A stretch of DNA of 64,000 nucleotides from Rhynchopus sp. YZ270_cl-10 (lineage: Eukaryota > Euglenozoa > Diplonemea > Diplonemida > Diplonemidae), in the NCBI GenBank assembly GCA_964035575.1, contig OZ037834.1, forward strand, positions 2,201,598 through 2,265,597, given 5' to 3'. The notes below the pieces were generated by a model. That model was given only the letters and a program-made list of their open reading frames with translations. It searched no databases and was not told the origin of the DNA. Of the stretch, positions 43,107-54,644 are shown piece after piece. How positions within the stretch are numbered: position 1 is the stretch's first letter; each line of letters opens with the position of its first letter. Made by a program: the position numbers and the translations under genes.

Positions 43107-46100
43107 TATCTTTTTTTTCAAACGATCTTAAAAATGAACTTAGACATTCATCATCAACCTTTTGCAGAGAATATGAATTTACACCTCCCCCCCTGCATTT
43201 TCCGCAGGTATAAAGAACTCCAGGGCAAAAACGTTAAACAAAACCTATCCTCTGGTAGGCCAATTTGTCGAAACCAAAAAAGAAAAGAAAAATGTCCTCT
43301 CACGATGTAAACCATCTGATTTGGTCTGATTTTTTTTTTTTTTGTGGAGTTTTGGTAGAGTTTGGGTGGGGTTTTAAGCATCACCAAAAACTCCTCCAAA
43401 AAAATTCCACCCAAAATTTTCAGGCAATCATGATGGGCAAAAACGATTTCTGATACCATTTTATACAAATTTCCTCCATTTTTTCGTAATGTGTGCTCCT
43501 CCTCTCTCTCTCTCTCTGCCAAAACCTGGGAAAAAAAAAAAACAGCTTTGGCCCCCAAAAGGGGAGGGACACAAAAAAAAAAGCCACGAAAAAAAAATAC
43601 CTCTCCAGGAAGAAAAATGCCATCAGAAGTCAGAATACTATATAAGTCTGGGATTTTTTTTTCTCTCCCAAACACAATTTATTTCGTTTATATCCCCAAT
43701 GCCCTACGTCCGCTCCGATGAACCGGTGAGGCGTTTTGCAACCTTCTCTTTCTATGTTATGTTCCCCCTTCCCAACACCAAGTATTTCTTTTTCTAATGT
43801 GATGTGTGTGTATGGAATCTTATTCAAGTCTTTTTTCTTTATCCACCAGATTTTTTTTTTCCTCCTGAATTTGGGTAAATTTTGGTTAAAAGTGATTTTA
43901 TTACCACCAAACTTCACTAAGCTCTGCCAAAATTTCAGGCAAAAAAGAAAAATCAGGTGGATTGTGTGCTTGGGGAAGATTCATATTTCAAGATACAGTG
44001 ACCCAAGAAAAACATAGGAGGGTTAACAAGCTATACAGAAGAGATTTTTCAAACCACAAAATGGATTGTAGGACTACGTTGGGTGTCCACCCCCCCGGTA
44101 CAGCCGGTCAGGCACCAAAGGTACACTGTTCACGAGAGGGCTTTGTATTTCAACTCTACTTTTTTTTCACCTATCCAATGTTTCTTGGATTCACTGTATT
44201 TTATAGCGTATTCCGATTTGTTTTATTGTTTTCTTTTTTCTTTTCTTTCTTTTTGGTAGCTTTTTTTTTTGAATGCGAATGCCGATTCTTTCAGTGCCTG
44301 CGTTCGCATGGTTTTCCTATGCGGCGCTTTGTACGTTTGAACCTACATTTTATTATATTTCTTACTCTCAAAAGGCGGTGGCTCAACTGGTGTGTTGGCC
44401 CCACTCCCTATTTCTTTTATTTTTCTTATTTTTCTTATTTTTTTACGATCTTTTTGGCAAAGATGTACAGACCCTATTCAGGGCCCTTAGTCGTGGTCGA
44501 ATCCATTTCTTTCCTCTCCACAGTAGGCCTTTTAGGGGAGAAATTGTTTTGTGTCAAGAATCCGTCCAAATACTCCGCGATGGTATTTCGCTTACAATGT
44601 TTTGGCTTTTTTTTTCCACAATTCATTTCCGCTTTTTGGCCTTCTTTTTTTTGCTTTGGGATATTTCCTCGTTCCCGTGCTGTGGTAACTCCACGAAGGA
44701 AAGCAGATATATTCAGCGTGAGACTTCCCATAGCTTCATGGAGTGGTGGTTCATGTAGGTCCATTATTTTTTTTTTTGATGTAAACGACGAAATTGGATC
44801 TAGCAACTGCATAGTTGGGGGGGTACACACCCAGTTGTACCGGGTCATTACCAAAAGGTACACTGTTTCATGAGAGGGCTTTTTGTGTTTCAAGTCAACC
44901 TTTTTTTTCTCTACATGCAGTTTATTGAAGACCCCTTATGTTGATCGTTATGCATCTTTTCGCTTTTTTCGCTTTTTTTTTGCTTTGACAGTGTGTACAG
45001 AGGGGTACATTCATTTTTCAAGTTTTATTTGTTGACTCGTAAGGATATGGGTGTCGTGACGACGTGATGTCGTCATATTGAGTGAGCGCCCTCCCGCCAT
45101 GACCTCATGGCAACGTAGTGTATTTTTGCATCGTCATGTGATGTTATTGCGAGTCGAAATGTGTGTTCAAAAGAGAGCTGTTTTGAGATCAGAGTTTTCC
45201 TTCTCTGACAGTTTCTTCAGGATGGTATGGGAAGTGGCCTTCTCAACACCTCAATGATTGATTTTGGGTGATCTTTTTTCTTTTTTCCAAAAATTTTAAA
45301 TGGTACAACAAAAAAAACACCGTTGTTTTGTACCTCATGTGCAATAGGCATTTGGGTTCAAAGGTAGAGAAGAGAGGGCTTCATTCTGACCAAATTTTCT
45401 TTTTCTTGGGGAGGGGGGGTTTTTTTTTTTGACCTGATACATGTACACGGCTATTTTTTTGGCAGTTCACCCCCAGACAAAACAAAAGTGTATAGTACGA
45501 CACCTACGGTGCACTTTTATTACCAAAATTATGAACGAAAACGTACCTGCGCTTCATCTCGGCAGATACGAAACAAAAAACTGCCCACAAAGGAGATAAC
45601 CCAATAAAACCTGTGTATACTGTTAAGATCTGCACCTGCCTTCGTAGATGTGGTCACTTTCCCCCTTCCATTTTGGAGGTGTGGCACGCGAGGGCAAAGG
45701 TTTCCTCTATATTTTCAGGGGGGAGAAAAAAATCACATGCGGTTGTGTCTCGCTGGGACCATCCATATTTCTGCAACAAAAAACAAAACAAAACAAAAAC
45801 CTTCAAAAAGGCTTTTTTGAGGTGTTTTGTAATAAAACGTCTTTTTTTTTTGGAGGGGAATTGTATTGTGTAGTGTTGCCGCTTCATTGTTGACCACCCA
45901 ACTCCCAGAAGACTGCACTACCACACATTCCACCTTTCACGTGTTCTTTTCTTTTCTGAACAGCCTTTTGCGCTGTTCTTAATTGACTTTTTCTTAACCC
46001 CAAGATGTTATGTGCGTGAACGTGCATTCGTCTTCACTTCTTTTTATTGAGTGTAAATGCCTTGCGTCCCAGAGGCGTTTGCACTATCAATCTTTTATGA

Positions 46101-47108
46101 TAAACTGTCACAGAGAGGGCTTTTGTATTTCAAGGTCAATTTTTTTTTTTTGGAGGCCACACCGGTTTTGGTCGCTTGTGGTGGTGGTAGTGTGGTGCTG
46201 GCATTTTTTTGCTGTCAAGACTGCTGTTGTGGTCTGCGCCTCTGTTGGTAACACATCAGATAATTACCGTATCACGCTACCACCAGCGAACAATACCGGC
46301 TGCCAATAAACCCATTTTTGCAACACATATTTGTGTTAGATTTTTTTTTGTTTTTCGTTGCCTTTATTTGGCCATTCGTGTGGGGTTGGCCGCGTCTATT
46401 AGACACATTAGACCCCCCCTTGAACTGCATTTCGCTTTCCCACACTTTGTTTTTCGCTTAGTATACAAACAAGGTTGCGTCGCTAAGGGCTTTGTGCCGC
46501 CTGTGTGGAGGTGGGTCAAAGTCTGCGTCATTGAGTACTGTTCTGGATGTGCGGACAACGAGGATGCCGTATTATCTCTTTTTTTTTTTTCAACTTTTTT
46601 TTCTTTCTTTTTGTCTTGTGACTATAGTCCTGATGGCACAACGTGTGGTTTGTTAGGGCTGGCAAGTCTTTTCGTCCAGAGTGCGGACGTTATTGATAGT
46701 GTTTTTTGTTTCTCTCTGTCAACTTCTTTGGTGTTGTTGCTGTGAGAGAAATCTCACACTTTTTTTCTTCTTTATATTTTTGCGTGCCCACTTTGAGAGC
46801 CCTGCTTTTCTGCGCGTTTTTTTTAAAACCAACTTTATCTTTTTCTTTCTCTCTTCACAATTCCCCCCTCCACCCCCCTCCTTTTTTATACGTTAACTTA
46901 CTCGCTTTTTGCTTCAAAACGAACCCCCCTGTTTGGCTTTGTTTTTTATACCACATTGATACCTCTACCCTCCCCAACACAACACCACACACCTCATGCC
47001 AGATACACCTATTCCCCTGCAGACTGCATTTTGCCCCAAAAAACTCATTTTTTGCATTTTTCGCTCCTTTCTTCGTTCTTCGTTCTTTGGCTTTCAAATT
47101 CACAAAAT

Positions 47109-48167
47109 ATGGAGTTGTTCTGTACGTTTGGTTCGGGAGAGAGCCAGGTGTTTGATATTTCGAGTGAAGAGACGGTTCAAGACTTGCGACGACGTGCTGC
47201 AGCGCACATCGATGTAGACGATACACGTGTCCACCTCTCCCTTCCGCACGCCACACCGTTCCCACCTGCAGACAACACACCCCTTGCAGACTTACCGCTG
47301 ACCAACGGCGACACCGTCACATTGTCACAACGCTTCTGCACGGTGCCTGCACCACATACCTACCCCTGTGGGCTGCATATCACTGCATTGACCTTCACAC
47401 CAGACGCACGCCATATAGTCTGCGGCACGCAAGGTGCGATCATCGCTGTGTACGACACCACCTCAGGGGACAGCCTCTCCTCCACGCCAACCCCGTTGGG
47501 CTGCATACACAGCGTCATTGCAGAAGGCGACGGTAGTATTTATTATGTATCAAAGCGAGGTCTCGGCAGACTCGAGAATGGTGTCAACACCACACTGTAC
47601 TCCGGTGCAACGAGAAGCGTGTCGGTTGCGTCTGAAGGGAGGGTAGTGCTTGCGACGCCCTGTGGCATGCGTGTCTTGACGCATGATGGGCAGCTCTGCT
47701 TTGAACGCAGTGCACGCCAGCCGTTGGTGGCAGTGTCGTGCGATGGAGAGAAGGTGGCGGTGGTGGATGAGAGGGTGAGGGTGGTGTCAGTGTTGGGTGA
47801 GGAGCTTCTTGTTGGGGAGGAGGTTGTGCCGTCAGCCTGTGTGTGGGGTGGTGGCCATCTGTTGGTAGCTGTCGCTGGTGAGGTGCGGTTCTACGCAGCC
47901 CTGACGTTAGTGTGCGAGAGGAGGTTCTTATGTGAAGGGCGTGCCGAGAGGTTGTCGATGTCGCCATGTGGTGGCTGGCTCTTCGCGCTCTGCCGCACAC
48001 CCGGCGCAGTCGAGGCAACGTTTCACCAGTATTCGCTTGCCTCAGGTGCAGCGGTGCTCTCTGTCGCGTGCGGTGCACAGCACTGCGTATCACCGTGTGC
48101 TAGCGTTCTCCTCTTCCGACCCCTCCTGACGCCCATGCAGGTAAAGACGTGTCCTTTGTTGCGGTGA
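47109..48167 (+). CDS. Ubiquitin-like domain plus beta-propeller protein, divergent member
   Basis: 352 residues from the ATG at 47109 (MELFCTFGSGES); upstream in-frame residues come from T-rich leader. Residues 1-80 fit a ubiquitin-like fold (SEETVQDLRRRAAAHIDVDD, then PLADLPLTNGDTVTLSQR). The remainder has propeller blades, for example FTPDARHIVCGTQGAIIAVY, GMRVLTHDGQLCFERS and VRFYAALTLVCERRF. It shares architecture, not close sequence, with the pair at 25-27 kb, so the family is old in this genome. The frame ends soon after CAGGTAAAG, which could be a 5' splice site; if so, a further exon would replace the last few residues. I see no compelling downstream exon. Function unknown; protein-protein scaffolding is inferred. 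Confidence 0.75.
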   Translation: MELFCTFGSGESQVFDISSEETVQDLRRRAAAHIDVDDTRVHLSLPHATPFPPADNTPLADLPLTNGDTVTLSQRFCTVPAPHTYPCGLHITALTFTPDARHIVCGTQGAIIAVYDTTSGDSLSSTPTPLGCIHSVIAEGDGSIYYVSKRGLGRLENGVNTTLYSGATRSVSVASEGRVVLATPCGMRVLTHDGQLCFERSARQPLVAVSCDGEKVAVVDERVRVVSVLGEELLVGEEVVPSACVWGGGHLLVAVAGEVRFYAALTLVCERRFLCEGRAERLSMSPCGGWLFALCRTPGAVEATFHQYSLASGAAVLSVACGAQHCVSPCASVLLFRPLLTPMQVKTCPLLR

Positions 48168-51100
48168 ATTCATCGAGGAAGAGAGATAGGGGAGATGGGG
48201 CAGTGCCTCAAGTTGTCATTGTTGCATTGCCCCAAGAAGAAAATGTGGGTGGTACAGTTTCAACGATAAGATGCGTGTGGCATTGTGTCCAGGAATCAGT
48301 ACTGTAGTCTTCTCTGCAGTGCCTCATGGAAGAGGGTGAATCTCATTGCGTTAGACCTTAGCGGAAAAAAAGCGCATGTGATAAAAATTGACGTCTTTGT
48401 TCAACCTTTTAATTTTAGCTTTCACTTTAATCTCAACTTTTTTTCAGCGTGTGCGTGGTGTTGTGTGTGTGGCGTATTTCTGCGGGGGCTGCAATACGAC
48501 TGGGAAAAAAACAATGAAAACAGCTTTTTCGGTTGTTCTGATAGCTCTCGTTCATCTCCTCTCTTAAGCCCCCTTTTTTCCCCCTTTTCATTTCCGTCTT
48601 TGTCCTTTCTCTTCTTTGATTTGAAAGTATATGAAATTAATCATTTCACATCACCCAGTGTGCGTTCCGGTGCGGACACATATAATTTTTATACCCTTTC
48701 TTTCAACTTCGCTTTTCGCAATGGTGGTGTGCACGACAGGCACATGCAACTTACAAGCTTTCTTTTCTTATGACTTTGGCGCCTATGAAGGCAAAAGCCC
48801 TAGGGGCTGTCAAAGGGAATCAGTATTTTTATCCACCCTTTTCCGCTTCACCCTTCCACCCTTGCCCCGCTGTTTTAAATATTTTAGGTGCTTCGATGCT
48901 TCTTGAAGCAATACCGACCTATTAGCGGTAGGCATCTTGAGGCATTGTTGCACCTTTTTCGACTTCTCTTTGTGACTAAGCATGGTTGTTCTGCTTAGCG
49001 TCAACTTTCTGTATCCCTCAAGGCTGGACGTAGGTGTGCAGTCTACGTTAACGACCTTGTTTAAGTGAAATTGGGGTGGCCAAAGGGGGGCACGGTTTTT
49101 GGTCGCCAGCAGTCACGGGGTTTTTAAAAGTCGACCTGTGACACTTTGCGCACTTTGTAACTTTGTGACTACAGGTTTTCGTCCGAGAACGTGCCCCCCT
49201 GGCCCCCCCATAATCCCCCAGCCCTCCCCCTTTGAGAGTTATCAACGAAACTATAATACAATACTATAATACATTAGCAAAAAGAAAGTGCTTTTCACTG
49301 CTGTGGTGGAGTCACACAAAAAGTGGAAGAATTTTTCTTCAATCAAATCTCTCTCAAATGCTTTCAATTCTGTGAACTGAAAGTATATGAATCTAATTTA
49401 ATCAAAGGTGGCTAAGCACTTGGCGGCTTAGGTTCATCTCATGAACTTTTCTTTATTCATTTTTCTTTTGTTTGTTCCCACTTCATTTCATTCACGGGTG
49501 ACTAAGCAGACTAAGCAGATGCTTCGGCTCATGCACGTTACCTCGTTTCTATTTTCATTTCTTTCCAAAGGTGGCTAAGCAAGGCTTACCATCACAACTT
49601 TTCTTGATCCTGATCAAGGTGACTAAACACGAGAGACCGGGGTTCAAACCTTTCTTTCCTTTCCTTAGAGTTGATGCACAATTGTACGCCTGTTTGGATA
49701 ACACCGTTATTGACATTTCTATCGATGTGACTGCAGTGTGTTGTGTGCATGAAACTGTGTGTGAACAAGAGAGACCTGGACGCGTGGTCGAAAATTAATG
49801 GTGGTGGCGGCGGTGGGAATAACTCTTGTCCTTTGACTAAGTATCATTTTTTCCCCCCCAGATGTGGAGAACCAGTGCCCCTGCGTCGGCCGATGAACGG
49901 TGAGGCGTTTGCACGTTCAACTTCTCTTTTTTTTTTCAAATGTAAACCACGAAATGGATGTGGGACTGCATGGTTGGGTGTCGGAAATTCAAAGCTTTTA
50001 ATGAGAAACAGCTGCTTGGTGATGAGTTAGGGCGTGGGGGTTTCCACGTAGGTTGAACCCCCATATGAGGGGGTGGATGGGGGGTGAAACGTTGCTGTTT
50101 GTCTTAGCCTTGCTGTTCCCTCGGTAAACACACCACAATGGTGGTGGTGTTGGCAACGTCTCTTACGACAACTACCATTTTACCTTACGATCAATGGTAC
50201 TGTCGAGGGACTGTGATGTTGCTGAAAAATTGTTCTTCTGTGAATTGTGAAGAAAAAAAATCGTGGCTGCTATCAAGTGATAGTAGTCTATAATCAAACA
50301 TTTTTTCTTCTGTGAATTGAAATGCGGTAATTATTGAATTATTTAACTTTTCCTTTTTTGGTCACGAGAGGGCTTTTGTATTTTCAAACTTTTTATCGTG
50401 CCCTCCTCCTCCCTTCTCCCCGGAGGGGAAAAAAATTCCCTTCACCCCAGATCTTCTTTCTCGACATGATTTTCTGATTTTCTTTTTGCAATAATCGATG
50501 GTGCTGATAAAAGTATTTTGCTGCAAAAAATAAAAGAAAAGCACCGGGAGCGGGGGGTGTGCGTCAAGACTCATCTCGAGCATGCATGCAACCTCCATTC
50601 CACGACTTTACGACTTTACGGATTTATGGATTTCTCCTTCTCAGATGTGTGTGCACGAGGGGATTCATCTTATAAATTTTCTTTTTTCTTGCGGCAATTA
50701 TATCTTTTTTTGCATAACATCTGGTTTATTGCTGAGAAGCTGTCATTGTGATTGGGAGTGTCGGGGTTTATCCCCTCAACCAGATGTTTTGTTTGACCCA
50801 CAGCCAACGCTATGTGACATTACACCATCACGAAAAATAAGACCCCTCTGCAGTCTCCACTGCCTTGTAATCTTTCCCAAAAATATCAAAGAAAAAGTCC
50901 TTAGTACAATTGTCTCACGCTTTGTATTCAGTGAATGCAACGTGTATTGATATATTCTTTCCCATCTGCCCTGTAGTGCAGATCTCTTCATTTGTAACTG
51001 CTTTCCTTCTTGTCTTCTTTCATGCAGCAATATATTGGTTTGTGAGCTATTTTTTGTGTGAGGGGCACATTCATCTTACACAACCTTTTTTGTTGCTCAT

Positions 51101-51678
51101 GTTTCTAAAGAATTTTTTTTTTTCGCGAGAGTCCACGCCACTGCTTTTATTTTGGGGTATAATTTGCAGAACAAATTTCCCCTCAGAAGGAAAAAAAAAA
51201 ACAGTTTTTGCCACCCTTCGTTCTTCCCTCCATTATGAAATCACACATGAGTCCCTGCTGTGTTGAAAAACAAGACAAAAATTCATGCCCCCCGATTTTT
51301 CACAAAATCCCCCTATAGATTAACAGTGGATATGCAGATGGCCTCATTAAAATCAACCACAATCCACAAAAGACAGCACGGACTCTGAACGTGGTCAGCT
51401 TGTGCTTAAGCAGAACTATTCATGCAGAGGAGAAGCCGCCCACCACAGCCAGAAGATAAGCCCCATGTACAGATGCCTGACATGTACACTCCGTATCTGA
51501 ACCAGAAGAAATGTAGACGCGACTATAAAGGATGTACGTCCAGTAGGATAAATGGTAACTCCATTGCGACCCAAATTTATCACCAACCAAAGACACACCA
51601 CACACCTCCCCCCCTCACCTCTCTCCCCTCCCCCCGAATTTTTGTTTCCTTCCCCAAAAAAACCACAATTTTAGAACA
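48168..51678. other. Gene-free region with repeat modules
   Basis: T-rich DNA. Bases 49364-49400 (TTCAATTCTGTGAACTGAAA) match 40800-40835. A cluster of module C variants (GGTGACTAAGCAGACTAAGC, GGTGGCTAAGCACTTGG) lies at 49405-49655. Module B is at 49876 and module A at 50360. The upstream partner of module A is at 49938. Bases 50645-50685 and 51050-51085 carry further ATTCATCTTATA-type copies. No gene recognised. The palindrome at 49073-49209 is listed separately. Confidence 0.55.
49073..49209. repeat. Small element with GGGG inverted ends
   Basis: The left end GGGGTGGCCAAAGGGGGGCA and the right end GTGCCCCCCTGGCCCCCC pair with two gaps or mismatches. Length 137 bp. No reliable target duplication, so it is a MITE candidate only. 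Confidence 0.5.
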
Positions 51679-52506
51679 ATGCCAAGCGATGTGGAGGCGT
51701 TGATTCATGCATTTGGCCGAAATATGCATACCAGCACTACTACAGCATCTACCACCAGCGCCGACACAACCACCGCATCACCACACCGCAGACGTGGCGC
51801 TGCTGTCGCATCCGACATCGAAAGCATCGCACGCCAACTCTGTGGCATGCGTCTGGCAGGGGCACCACGTGGTGCGGGGGCTCCGAAAGGGGTGTGGAGG
51901 GGGGCGACACAGACACAGACACAGCCACAGCCACATCACAGCCAGCAGGACCCCAAAAGGTACACCCCATACGCACGGACGGAGGCGTTGGTGTGGCAGA
52001 ACCAGCACACAGTGAGCGGTGCGGCGACAGCGATGGCACGGCTGTTGACGCATGAGGTGGAGGTGACCACTGCGAATGGCGCAGTGTTCCATGGCACGCT
52101 TGCGGCATGCGCAACGCGAGAGAGGCAAAGGCGGGCTGGGATTCCGTGCACAGCGCGGGCCCTGCAGGTGACGAACTGCAGGCTGCTGCCTACCTCGGGG
52201 GGGATGGTGCACAGAGGGCGTGCTGCGAGCAGTCCGTTGGTGGCGGTGTCGCGCATCTTCATGATCGATGAGGTGTCTTCCGTGCAGGCAGCAGTCTCAC
52301 AACGTGGACGAAGCGACGAGAACACTGGAACTGCAGAGGTGCTTCAGGGTCTCGAGGCTTTGAGCCTTGGCAGTAGCGGAGGAGGGGGTGCAGGGGGTGC
52401 TGCTATGGACGTCGAGGCCGGAGCGCCTCAGTGGCCTGTGCAGACGGACAGTGCATGGATGGATTATTTGACAGTCTCGCGTGGATTAGAAGGCTTGAAA
52501 TGTTGA
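51679..52506 (+). CDS. Possible Sm-like (ataxin-2 type) protein
   Basis: 275 residues. The first ATG (ACAATGCCAAGC) is used. The N-terminus has two short acidic/hydrophobic helices (PSDVEALIHAFGRNMH, SDIESIARQLCGMRL) separated by a Thr/Ser-rich stretch. A Gln/His/Pro-rich linker precedes residue 95. Residues about 120-195 read like an Sm fold: LLTHEVEVTTANGAVFHGTL, then ALQVTNCRLL, then SPLVAVSRIFMIDEVSSVQ. This compares with the SM-ATX pattern 'G..V.VTL.DG..Y.G.L ... L..AR..'. Ataxin-2 and related Sm proteins act in cytoplasmic mRNA control; that role is inferred. The C-terminus is Gly-rich, then WMDYLTVSRGLEGLKC. The Sm call rests on pattern only; an unrelated beta-rich domain is possible. 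Confidence 0.6.
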   Translation: MPSDVEALIHAFGRNMHTSTTTASTTSADTTTASPHRRRGAAVASDIESIARQLCGMRLAGAPRGAGAPKGVWRGATQTQTQPQPHHSQQDPKRYTPYARTEALVWQNQHTVSGAATAMARLLTHEVEVTTANGAVFHGTLAACATRERQRRAGIPCTARALQVTNCRLLPTSGGMVHRGRAASSPLVAVSRIFMIDEVSSVQAAVSQRGRSDENTGTAEVLQGLEALSLGSSGGGGAGGAAMDVEAGAPQWPVQTDSAWMDYLTVSRGLEGLKC

Positions 52507-52686
52507 AGTTTTCTGTAGGGTGGAGGGTGGAGGGCCCCGAGGGAGGGGGTTGGGGGGGGTAGGGAAAGTCTCGTAAGTTTTTTGTTTGCACTCCGAGGGG
52601 GTTCGATAACCGGAGTGCAAGAGTGTGCCTTCCTGCGTCGTTTTTTTTTTTGGGCTGTCCAACTTTTATTTTTTGTTACAAATGGT

Positions 52687-53425
52687 CAGGGCGTTCGCCC
52701 CGGGGCGAAAAATATTTTTTTTCGTTAAAAAATTTTTTTCCTGAAAAAATGACGTTTTATTTCGCCCCAGGGCTTCGCCCCACCGGGGCGAAACCCTGTA
52801 TAAATAAATAAATAAATAAATAAAGGGGGAAAAAAAGAGAGAGAGAGAGAGAGATTTCTCCCCACCACCCTGTAGACCCCTCCGGGGGTCGCAGAGGGGT
52901 GTCCACTGTACTCAAAATCATCCGTAAACCCGCCTGCCGTGAGAGGAAGTTTCCCCAGCACTCCCGCTCGCTCCTCAATCCTGCAGTCTGCTGAAGGTGT
53001 ACCGTACCCCCTGTTATAGAAGGTGTCACTGCTCGTGTCAACTCTATCTTCAATGGCAGAGAGTTGAAAATAATCAAAATAAGGATGAAGTCTCATATGA
53101 CGGATGCCTCTCTCTTGTACATCTGCTTGATTAAACAACACAAAGAGACCCTCAGTGAGGGGGGATTGATGAAATTCTTCATCGTTTTGCTGGTTTTAGT
53201 ATCAGGAAAGTTCAGCTGTAATATCACTTGTGCTGGGGAAGGGATCACGCGCAAATCGCAAATTTTTTTTGACCATTCAGTACCAGGGATTCACCCACGA
53301 ACTAACTTCTCTCCGGCGGGAAATTTTTTTGACCTATTTTAAGCACTAGTAAAAAAACGAAAATTTCGGGGTTTTTGGCATTTCGCCACGATCAGGAAAA
53401 AACGATGGCGATAGCGAACGCCCTG
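52687..53425. mobile_element. hAT-like MITE, 739 bp, copy 2
   Basis: Same family as 33046-33785, with CAGGGCGTTCGC ends. The target duplication CAAATGGT is at 52679-52686 and 53426-53433. The two copies differ mainly in homopolymer and GA-repeat length and a few substitutions, so both inserted recently. It sits 180 bp after the stop of the Sm-like gene. The right target duplication merges into a copy of module A (GGTACACTGTTATGAGGGCT). Confidence 0.93.
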
Positions 53426-53784
53426 CAAATGGTACACTGTTATGAGGGCTTTTTGTATTTCAAGTCAATTTTTTTTGGCGCAGAGGATGGGGGTTGTGGG
53501 GTCATGACTTCTCAATTTGGATTAGGGAGGTTAAGGGTCGTCCAGAATGTTGTTACGTAATGTTGGAGGCAGTGAGACGTAGACAATTTTTTTTTTTTTT
53601 TGCATCTTTTCCGACAATAGTGAGTTCATGTTCATCTAGGTGTTCGGTTCTTTGACGCAGATGCTTCAAAACTCTGGTGGTATCTGAGGCACAAATTTAC
53701 CCCATTTTTTTTTAGAATATAAGTTCGTTCGTTTCAGAAAGGCCTCTTTTTTTTTTTTTTTTTTTTTTTTGCGAGAATTCCAGA

Positions 53785-54636
53785 CAGGCCCCAGCCTAAC
53801 CATCGTTCCATCGTTCTATGTTTTTGGCCATTTTTTTTTTTTTTTTCCATCGTTCCATCGTTTTATCGACCCGGGTACCCTGGTCGATGGGTCGATGGGC
53901 CCCGGTTTGACCCGGGGGTTTTTTGGGATATCATCAACCCGGTAGGGGGTTATGGGGAATTTTTTGAGATACCATCGAGCCGGACTCAATTGGTCAAACG
54001 TCGAAGGAAAAGGAAGCATGCAGCATGGCGAAAGGAAAAAAGTAGCGTACCGTGCGCCTGCGGCGCAATCTTGCAACCCACTCTTCCCATGACATAGTTT
54101 GGCAGTAAAAATGTGCAATTTGAAGCGCATTTTTTTGAAATGTTGCGTACCGTGGCTTCGCCAGAAACTTTTGTTTCTGCAAAATACGTAAGTAAAATTT
54201 ACGGAAACTGACGATAATTACCAACGAAAGTGCCATTTTTGCAACATTTTTTTAGGAATGTTGCGTACCGTGGCTTCGCCTGGAACCTTTGGGTGACATG
54301 ACCACCATTTCTTTTGTAAATGTACTGAGGTTACGGATAATTCGTGCACCATTTGTGCCTGGTTCAAATATCAATGAAGTGCCGAACTCCGCCGCTGGAT
54401 GACCGAGGAATTCTCGCATTCCGCCGGAGGCCCCCAACTTGAGCTGGGGTGGGGACCCGGGCGCGCGAAGCGCGCCCGGCTCGACCGAGTTTTGATCTTC
54501 TTCTTCCTGTGACTAGCTTGTCAGCGGAGAAAGCTCGGGAAGCACTAGTAAAAATCACTTTTGTCTCTCTCTTTTTTTTTTTTTTTTAAATAGAACGATG
54601 GTTTTGGCTGAGGTCCGGGAGTTAGGCTGAGGCCTG
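53785..54636. mobile_element. hAT-like non-autonomous element, 852 bp
   Basis: Ends are CAGGCCCCAGCCTAAC (left) and, reverse-complemented, CAGGCCTCAGCCTAAC (one mismatch in 16). The target duplication ATTCCAGA lies at 53777-53784 and 54637-54644. ATCGTTCCATCGTT repeats lie near the left end. The interior carries the shared hAT module in inverted orientation relative to 12827 (53990-54360), including GTTGCGTACCGTGGCTTCGC, twice. A GGGCGCGCGAAGCGCGCCCG hairpin lies near 54460. No transposase. Confidence 0.92.
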
Positions 54637-54644
54637 ATTCCAGA

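Larger units (their letters stand above)
37106..47108. other. 10-kb gene-free region, T-tract DNA with dispersed modules
   Basis: I see no convincing protein gene. The region is a mosaic of T/A runs and short repeated modules. Module A (CACGAGAGGGCTTTGTATTT) is at about 38657, 39150, 42505, 44119, 44858 and 46105. Its upstream partner (ACCACGAAATGGATGTAGGA ... CCGGTACAGCCGGTCA) is at 38584, 44045 and 44776. Module B (GGTTCGATAACCC, GCGTCCCAGAGGCGTTTGCA) is at 39347, 39690, 40030, 41036, 42547, 43698 and 46050. Module C (GGCTTAGGTTCATCTTA) is at 38260 and 42131. A 70-bp block with TTGCACAACTGTGGCAACAC lies at 37790 and 41690. Also here are the SSU rRNA fragment, a 157-bp palindrome and a MITE, listed separately. 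Bases 37125-37220 match 7170-7250. Confidence 0.6.

Noticed and set aside
43962-44873. 303-residue frame in T-rich DNA
   Set aside because: Phe-rich composition from homopolymers, crosses repeat modules A and its upstream partner, and has no domain.
45040-45165. Possible hairpin element bounded by GACTCG and CGAGTC
   Set aside because: Arms pair for only a few bases and no target duplication is visible.
49617-49655. tRNA-like T-arm GGGGTTCAAACC
   Set aside because: No acceptor stem, anticodon arm or A box at proper spacing; it belongs to the module C repeat cluster.
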